Origin: Nitrospirota bacterium
Lineage (GTDB): Bacteria > Nitrospirota > Thermodesulfovibrionia > Thermodesulfovibrionales > Magnetobacteriaceae
Reading direction: 5' to 3'
NCBI GenBank assembly: GCA_015233485.1
Contig: JADFXO010000110.1
Span: 1-10,537, forward strand
Length of the DNA: 10,537 nucleotides
Shown: piece by piece, positions 6,452-10,537 of the stretch
Layout: each line of letters starts with the position of its first letter
Position numbering within the stretch: the first letter of the stretch is position 1
Notes under the pieces: generated by a model
Databases searched by the model: none
What the model was told of the DNA's origin: nothing
What the model saw: only the letters and a program-made list of their open reading frames with translations
Program-made: the position numbers and the translations under genes

Positions 6452-7549
6452 AAATTCACTAAGGATATTACCAAGTGGGAATTGATAGACAAAAAGATAT
6501 CATTTCCCCACATAGAAATGCTTGACAGAATTATCCATAAATTGAAAACATGTAAATTCCTTGACGATATAGTTGAAAGAGCGGACGTTGATGAGGATGG
6601 AGAAAGTATTTCGGTTAGTAATACATCATATAAAAAAATGATAGAAAATCATAATAAACTAGTATCAGTCAACAATAATAGTAGTATTCATTATATAGAG
6701 ATATCAAATGCCCAAATGGATTTGATAAATCGTCTGATAAAAAGACTTGTACAAGATAAAATATCCGACGGCGATATAATTAAATTTATAAAGACAGCTA
6801 AGAATAGCGAAATACGCAGGTCCTCTGTTGATGAAATTGCCCGTTCGCTCCGTAGTAGTGATTCACCAATGTTATCGACTGATAAGTTTGTCAAGGTAAT
6901 CGAAGGGATAAATTCGCTTTGCGCTTCAGAGCTTTCAGCTGATGATATTGTTAGACTTATGAAACTCCCCAACAGCAATAGATTTAAACACCTCTTTTAC
7001 AATATGCATGAACCATTAGCTTATGGACAGCCTTTTGATAATGATGCATATTTAGATTCTTCTTTAATCCTTTTGACAGTGAGTGTATCGTTTAGTATTG
7101 AATATTTGACAGAGCAATTTGCTAAACTTCTGAAAAGAGAAAAGAAAAGTATGATAGTTGGTGAGAGGTCCAAATATCTTAGACAGATGGTACCGCAAAG
7201 TTTACATATAGAAACTTTGGAAACCGATTTAGAATTATACCGGTACATGAAAAAAAATAAGCTGTCGGGGAATGCACGCCTTGTTAGAGCTCTTTTAGAT
7301 AAAAATAGCGAAATATATAACGCTCAGTACGATAAGGATCAAACATCGCGCCAGAAGGCGTATGATTATGCACGGAAAGCAATAAAGAGGATAATGACTT
7401 CCTTGAATGATGTTGAGAGAGGAGTATTCCCTTCTCAGAAGTTATATCCCGCAGAGCCTATCATATTACCGCCGCCAATGAAAACATTGCCGGAAGATGA
7501 AGAATTGTCGCAGTCTTCAAGCTCTTTGAAAGTAAAGGTGCTTCGATAG
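6452..7549 (+). CDS. Unknown protein, rear part of the same frame after the TAA
   Basis: This continues in the frame of the preceding ORF right after its TAA. The first possible start is TTG at 6482 (355 residues) or ATG at 6521, and neither has a ribosome binding site. A good one, AAGGAG at 6401-6406, stands before the in-frame ATG at 6413, which would hit the TAA after 12 codons. The translated protein is unrecognised: largely alpha-helical, rich in Lys/Asp/Ser, with a hydrophobic patch (SSLILLTVSVSFSIEYL) that is short for a membrane span, and a Pro-rich, Ser-rich C-terminal tail (ILPPPMKTLPEDEE, SQSSSS). Lack of a start suggests either a recent nonsense mutation or readthrough. The gene lies upstream of, and co-oriented with, the HTH-methyltransferase gene. 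Confidence 0.55.
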   Translation, partial: KFTKDITKWELIDKKISFPHIEMLDRIIHKLKTCKFLDDIVERADVDEDGESISVSNTSYKKMIENHNKLVSVNNNSSIHYIEISNAQMDLINRLIKRLVQDKISDGDIIKFIKTAKNSEIRRSSVDEIARSLRSSDSPMLSTDKFVKVIEGINSLCASELSADDIVRLMKLPNSNRFKHLFYNMHEPLAYGQPFDNDAYLDSSLILLTVSVSFSIEYLTEQFAKLLKREKKSMIVGERSKYLRQMVPQSLHIETLETDLELYRYMKKNKLSGNARLVRALLDKNSEIYNAQYDKDQTSRQKAYDYARKAIKRIMTSLNDVERGVFPSQKLYPAEPIILPPPMKTLPEDEELSQSSSSLKVKVLR

Positions 7550-7747
7550 GTGAGTATCGGGCCAACGGATTATTCGTCCTTAGCCAAATGCTTTACTTTA
7601 CTAACATAGTAGATGGTGCCGGGAGGTGGAACATAGTTATGGTATAGAGGTGATTTGAAATGTCAGCAGCTCTAAAAGTTTCAAAAAACAGCGTTGGTCA
7701 TTGACCGACATATTGTCAAGGTAGGAAAAAAAAGGAGTACGTAATAT

Positions 7748-8794
7748 ATGGATGTACAAGAACTTGCAATCGAGGACATTGTTTTTGGAGAGGAGTTTTG
7801 TCAATGGCAGGAATTGGACGACGACTTAATTGAAGAAAACCACTTTAAGCAATCAACTAATGATGAGAAGAAAACGTTTGCCATTGAAATGTGTGATAAA
7901 ATCTCAAACGACGAAATCGCAGGTATACTCGCAGTGCCGGTGCGTACTGTTCGTGATTGGACTTGGTCAAAAAGAAAAGAGTTAGAGAAAAATAGGAACG
8001 ATCAAATCCTAGCCGAATACCTCAGGGCATGGAATAATCATCAGACCATCGGGAAAAAGTTTGGTATGTCCCCAAATAGTGTATCGAATATAATAGAAAA
8101 TTTTAGAAATAATGGCACTCTTGCCGAAATTACTAAGCAGTTCTCACCATACCTGTATTCAATTTGGTCTTTACACAAGGGTGATAAGAAGACATATTTT
8201 GGAGCTTTCCCAAGAGAATATATGGAAAATATTCTGTACTACCATACAGAACCGTTAGAAATTGTATATGACCCATTTGCTGGAAGCGGCACAACCGTTG
8301 ATGTTTGCAAAGCCTGGCATCGAAGATATTATTGCTCAGATAGAATAGTTATGAATGGGAGAGAGGAGGACATTCGGCAATGGGAAATTGCTAATGGCTT
8401 ACCTGAGGATTTAGAGTTACCCGACCTTGTGTTTCTCGATCCCCCGTACTGGAAACAAGCGGAAAACAAATACTCCAAAGATAATGAATGCCTGGGAAAC
8501 ATGAACTTGGATGATTTTTATTCAACCTTTGAGACTTTTCTGAAGGATCTCATTCTGCGGAAGGTTAATCGAATAGTCGTAGTCATACAGCCGACACAAT
8601 ATAAAAACGGTTTAGTTTACGAGGATCATATTTTTCACTTCGCCAAAGTACTTGACGGTAAATATACCATAGAAATGCGCCGGATTCTCCCCTATTCTAC
8701 CCAGCAGTATAATGCCCAAATGGTAATAAAGGCTAAAGAAAGAAAGGTTGATTTGGGATTGCACCGAGATTTAGTTGTTTGGCGGCGTGTTTGA
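7748..8794 (+). CDS. HTH-DNA methyltransferase fusion, motif I before DPPYW
   Basis: A 348-residue protein. Residues 53-71 (NDEIAGILAVPVRTVRDW) and 98-118 (HQTIGKKFGMSPNSVSNII) are two helix-turn-helix segments. The methyltransferase domain follows: FPREYMENILYYHTEP (154-169, motif X-like), SAM-binding DPFAGSGTT (175-183), YYCSDR (194-199) and catalytic DPPYW (231-235). The tail has VVIQPTQYKNG and RRILPYSTQQYNAQMV. Motif I precedes motif IV, the reverse of the methyltransferase at 4538-5377. DPPY suggests N6-adenine methylation of DNA. Related proteins, as I recall them, often start with a full ParB-like domain; here only about 50 residues precede the first HTH, so that domain is shortened or missing. 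AAAGGAG, 10 bases before the ATG, supports the start. Confidence 0.88.
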   Translation: MDVQELAIEDIVFGEEFCQWQELDDDLIEENHFKQSTNDEKKTFAIEMCDKISNDEIAGILAVPVRTVRDWTWSKRKELEKNRNDQILAEYLRAWNNHQTIGKKFGMSPNSVSNIIENFRNNGTLAEITKQFSPYLYSIWSLHKGDKKTYFGAFPREYMENILYYHTEPLEIVYDPFAGSGTTVDVCKAWHRRYYCSDRIVMNGREEDIRQWEIANGLPEDLELPDLVFLDPPYWKQAENKYSKDNECLGNMNLDDFYSTFETFLKDLILRKVNRIVVVIQPTQYKNGLVYEDHIFHFAKVLDGKYTIEMRRILPYSTQQYNAQMVIKAKERKVDLGLHRDLVVWRRV

Positions 8795-8836
8795 TGGCAT
8801 ATTGGTGATACCGGAGAAGGGAGAATGAAGGTAACA

Positions 8837-8866
8837 GTACTGAAAAAGGCGCTTTTAGTTCAGTAC
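8837..8866. terminator. Hairpin between convergent genes
   Basis: GTACTGAA (8837-8844) pairs perfectly with TTCAGTAC (8859-8866); AAA/TTT can extend the stem inward. It lies 42 bases after the HTH-methyltransferase stop and two bases after the stop of the minus-strand membrane protein gene. It lacks a T-run, so two-way termination is likely but not certain. Confidence 0.45.
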
Positions 8867-8868
8867 AG

Positions 8869-9111
8869 CTAATGTCCAACCTTTGTAACTATGAACACGA
8901 CTATGCCAAGTAAGATGATTGTCGGTATTAGAAAAGAAAGAAGCATCGCCCAAGCCCCTTTCATATGGCCTAAGTTGAAAGTCCAACCCAGAGCTTGGTT
9001 TCTTTTCGGTACCACCCATCTCGTGTCTTTCTTGGAAAAGTAAAATCCTGGGGATGTCCAGTTTTCTGGATTTTCCCATTCGGATTTATTTATGTCGTCA
9101 ATATTGACCAT
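8869..9111 (-). CDS. Small DUF5808-like membrane protein
   Basis: An 80-residue protein. Residues 13-48 (ENPENWTSPGFYFSKKD, VPKRNQALGWTFNLG) match the pattern I know from DUF5808 proteins, in which a Tyr/Asp segment, VPKR and GWTLNF recur. One membrane segment follows at about 56-76 (LLSFLIPTIILLGIVVFIV) with a short Lys/His end, so the N-terminal domain probably lies on one face of the cytoplasmic membrane. The molecular role of DUF5808 is not known to me. GAAGGG about seven bases before the ATG supports the start. It runs opposite to the methyltransferase gene and is probably driven by the promoter at 9274-9303. It looks like a separate unit rather than part of the modification cluster. Confidence 0.72.
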   Translation of the reverse strand: MVNIDDINKSEWENPENWTSPGFYFSKKDTRWVVPKRNQALGWTFNLGHMKGAWAMLLSFLIPTIILLGIVVFIVTKVGH

Positions 9112-9185
9112 AATTTATCCCTTCATAAGCAGCGCATGTCAGGGCTTAGCGTGAAGTTGATTTTCTGGATTGATGCTGTTGATGT

Positions 9186-9275
9186 TCAATTCACAGCCCG
9201 ATAACTACCAGCCTTGTATCCATTGATAGGATGTATTCCAACATAACCCTTCTCCATTTCACCTTGTAGTATCAT
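9186..9275 (-). CDS. Possible 29-residue peptide upstream of the membrane protein gene
   Basis: An ATG directly behind GGAGGTATA opens 29 codons (start MILQGEMEKGYVGIH, end SYRAVN) before TGA, 74 bases ahead of the DUF5808-like gene on the same strand. The ribosome binding site is strong on paper, but the same bases form a TATAAT box of a likely promoter. A transcript starting there would begin just after the ATG and could not make this peptide. It could be a small protein, a gene remnant, or coincidence. Confidence 0.25.
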   Translation of the reverse strand: MILQGEMEKGYVGIHPINGYKAGSYRAVN

Positions 9276-9303
9276 TATACCTCCTGTGGATGCTGGCCGT
9301 CAA
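9274..9303 (-). promoter_or_regulatory. Near-consensus sigma-70/SigA promoter, minus strand
   Basis: Read on the minus strand, TTGACG (9298-9303) is followed after 18 bases by a perfect TATAAT (9274-9279). Transcription would start near 9267 and give the membrane protein gene (start 9111) a leader of about 155 bases. This is the best promoter seen in the window. Confidence 0.5.
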
Positions 9304-9420
9304 TTTCATTTCGGCCACTGATACCGAAGCAAAGCAGACCACACCAAAAAAAACAGCGCTGAATAGTATTTATAAGAGGAGCACTACGTTCACAAATTAA
9401 ATCGTTAGGAGGTATTGCAA

Positions 9421-9594
9421 ATGAACTCGCAGGTGATAACCATCAGACTGAACCATAAAGACATCGAACTGCTACGGTCAGAAGCGGCTAAACTAAGACT
9501 AACCATGTCTTCGCTGTTGAGAATGCGGGCGCTGTCGGACTTTGTCGTAAAGGACAACGATAGCAAAATCTCTGAGAAGGATAAGGAGGCCTAA
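9421..9594 (+). CDS. Ribbon-helix-helix protein, copy 1
   Basis: A 57-residue protein of the ribbon-helix-helix (Arc/CopG-like) type, a dimeric DNA-binding fold used by plasmid, antitoxin and relaxosome regulators. The strand VITIRL (5-10) is followed by helix A (HKDIELLRSEAAKLR) and helix B (TMSSLLRMRALSDF). The acidic/Lys-rich tail is probably disordered. AGGAGG eight bases before the ATG fixes the start. The next gene begins two bases after the stop, and its AAGGAGG site lies inside this gene's last codons, so the two are translationally linked. A clear paralogue lies at 10298-10498. It is probably a repressor of its own operon, but the DNA site is not identified. Confidence 0.75.
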   Translation: MNSQVITIRLNHKDIELLRSEAAKLRLTMSSLLRMRALSDFVVKDNDSKISEKDKEA

Positions 9595-9596
9595 CA

Positions 9597-9884
9597 ATGA
9601 AGAAGTACACCCTAACACCTCAACATCCGAACTGGCCGACATTTATCTGGGAATTAAGAAAATTGCTTTACTGCTGCAAATGTGTCGGCAATATAGCCGG
9701 TACGGCCATAGCGCGCAGAATCCTGGAAACCCTCGAAAACATAGACGTGGAAGGGACTTTGGAACTCTTCAGAAAGTTGGGCGGTTATACGGATTGTCTT
9801 ATTGCTTATCACGTTACTGAGCTTTCTTTCTTTGAATATGAAGAACGCGAGGTTGAGGAATACATGGCGGCGGAATTTGCATAA
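9597..9884 (+). CDS. Unknown 95-residue protein paired with the ribbon-helix-helix gene
   Basis: I do not recognise this family. The protein starts with an aromatic-rich segment (HPNWPTFIWELRKLLY), then a small cysteine cluster (CCKC, 26-29), two helices (GTAIARRILETLENI and TLELFRKLGG), and a strongly acidic end (FFEYEEREVEEYMAAEFA). No signal peptide or membrane span is seen. The AAGGAGG site in the end of the preceding gene gives a firm start. Gene pairing with a small DNA-binding protein recalls toxin-antitoxin or conjugation-accessory modules, but the acidic, non-basic composition offers no toxin signature, so no role is assigned. Confidence 0.65.
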   Translation: MKKYTLTPQHPNWPTFIWELRKLLYCCKCVGNIAGTAIARRILETLENIDVEGTLELFRKLGGYTDCLIAYHVTELSFFEYEEREVEEYMAAEFA

Positions 9885-10297
9885 CCGGCAGATATAAGCG
9901 GCCGTCTTTAAAATCTCCCAATAAAAGCCGGTATAGCAAACCGACACTAGGGAAAGGTAATAAATCCGAATAATAATGTACCTCAGCCGTTATCTTTTGT
10001 AATACATTTTTAAACAATTTTTTAAAAACAGTCCAAACTTCTCCTATTCATCCTCAGAGGCACACAACTATATATGGCAATCCGGACACTCGAACCACTC
10101 CTGCACCGTCCTTCCCGATGGCGCCCTGTAAACCTAAGAATTATAACACCTCGATTTCATTCATTAATCGGATAAACTTATGGCTGACAAAATAAATTAT
10201 TAAATATTTTCAATTCCCTAAAAAAATCTGAGTGCTGAGGAGTATTTATTACAGGTAATGTGTACCTAATTATAACTTTGTATTCGGAGGTAAACAA
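9885..10297. other. AT-rich spacer between the two ribbon-helix-helix units
   Basis: No gene is supported. It holds a 6-bp inverted repeat ACCGGC (9884-9889)/GCCGGT (9927-9932) and an AT-only inverted repeat TTTTTAAA (10007-10014)/TTTAAAAA (10021-10028), either of which could end the preceding transcript. A small dyad AGGTA (10253-10257)/TACCT (10263-10267) lies 31 bases before the next gene and could be an operator. A minus-strand stretch at 10068-10133 reads like a broken zinc-ribbon piece (WFECPDCH). Confidence 0.4.
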
Positions 10298-10498
10298 ATG
10301 AATTCATATTTAGTATCGGTAAGATTAAAAAATGCCGACGTTGCGACTCTCAGGGAGGAAGCGAAAAAACTCCACATACCGATATCGGCAGTTATTCGGA
10401 TTCGGGCACTATCGGATTCAATTGGTGTAGTCCCAAGAGATTCGGTGTCCAAAAGATGTCAGCAGGAGGATTCACATGGATGCGGAAGAACAGAATAA
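10298..10498 (+). CDS. Ribbon-helix-helix protein, copy 2
   Basis: A 66-residue paralogue of the protein at 9421-9594. The pattern MNSxxxxxRLxxxDxxxLRxEAxKLxxxxSxxxRxRALSD is shared over the first 40 residues. Strand LVSVRL and helices DVATLREEAKKLH and PISAVIRIRALSD make the DNA-binding fold. The tail (from about 45) differs and overlaps the next gene by 23 bases, so its sequence is partly dictated by that reading frame. GGAGG eight bases before the ATG fixes the start. As with copy 1, the ribosome binding site of the following gene (AGGAGG, 10464-10469) lies inside its coding end, so the two copies share the same operon design with different partners. Confidence 0.75.
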   Translation: MNSYLVSVRLKNADVATLREEAKKLHIPISAVIRIRALSDSIGVVPRDSVSKRCQQEDSHGCGRTE

Positions 10499-10537
10499 CT
10501 TTATCGGAGATTTAGATGGTAAGATTGCTCGATATAT
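10476..10537 (+). CDS. Start of an unknown gene, cut by the window end
   Basis: An ATG at 10476, six bases after AGGAGG, opens a frame that is still open at the window end (MDAEEQNNFIGDLDGKIARY). It overlaps copy 2 of the ribbon-helix-helix gene by 23 bases, a tight translational coupling. Too little is visible to name it. Confidence 0.5.
   Translation, partial: MDAEEQNNFIGDLDGKIARY

Larger units (their letters stand above)
9112..9420. other. Divergent spacer of about 300 bases
   Basis: This holds the leader and promoter of the minus-strand membrane protein gene and a possible 29-residue peptide ORF (9186-9275). It also contains the unmapped plus-strand promoter of the ribbon-helix-helix gene at 9421. 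An A-run lies at 9345-9352. No other gene, repeat or RNA was recognised. Confidence 0.4.

Noticed and set aside
7660..7704. 14-codon ORF (MSAALKVSKNSVGH) with AGAGGTGA upstream, before the HTH-methyltransferase
   Set aside because: Too short to support; it may be a leader peptide or chance.
10068..10133. Minus-strand 22-codon stretch with WFECPDCH
   Set aside because: Zinc-ribbon-like but bounded by stops, without a start site; probably a relic or chance.
10050..10140. Minus-strand GGTTCGAGT resembling a tRNA T-loop
   Set aside because: The flanking bases do not pair into a T-stem and no acceptor or anticodon arm can be drawn.
1..10537. CRISPR array, insertion sequence, integrase or restriction endonuclease
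   Set aside because: Looked for repeated spacers, transposase motifs, terminal repeats and endonuclease motifs; none was seen.

Overview
The window looks like an accessory island on a bacterial chromosome. Strong Shine-Dalgarno sites (AAGGAG, AGGAGG), AT-rich spacers and Clostridia-like ParB and methyltransferase proteins suggest a Bacillota (Firmicutes) host, probably Clostridia. This is an inference, because no taxonomic marker gene is present.

Layout. (1) Bases 1-806 hold the 3' part of an ordinary aldo/keto reductase gene whose last codons are out of frame through an apparent one-base deletion. (2) Bases 807-1838 are a gene-poor kilobase with only short unconvincing ORFs and a few inverted repeats. 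(3) Bases 1839-8794 form the core, a cluster of nucleic-acid-modification-type genes. A plus-strand ParB-like/MT-A70 fusion carries CPRW in place of the catalytic DPPW. It converges, across a hairpin, on a minus-strand operon read 5589 to 3213. That operon encodes a 70-residue paralogue of the N-terminus of the next gene, a beta-order DNA methyltransferase (TSPPY then DPFCGSGTT), a 106-residue unknown protein, and a radical-SAM-type protein with an unusual CX3CX3C cysteine motif. Upstream of the operon, across a dyad-containing AT-rich spacer, plus-strand genes begin: a large unknown gene split by an in-frame TAA, then a second DNA methyltransferase with two N-terminal helix-turn-helix segments and the opposite motif order (DPFAGSGTT then DPPYW). 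(4) Bases 8795-10537 hold a small DUF5808-like membrane protein on the minus strand, two paralogous ribbon-helix-helix proteins, a 95-residue unknown protein and the start of another gene.

How the genes may work together (inference): three methyltransferase-like proteins of different architecture, a truncated paralogue and a radical SAM protein lie within 7 kb, with no recognisable restriction endonuclease, integrase or phage structural gene. This suggests a DNA (or RNA) base-modification or epigenetic-control module of a mobile element rather than a classical restriction-modification system. The degenerate MT-A70 domain could be a non-catalytic, DNA-guiding subunit. Several signs of decay (the reductase frameshift, the split gene, the truncated methyltransferase) also allow the view that parts of the island are eroding.
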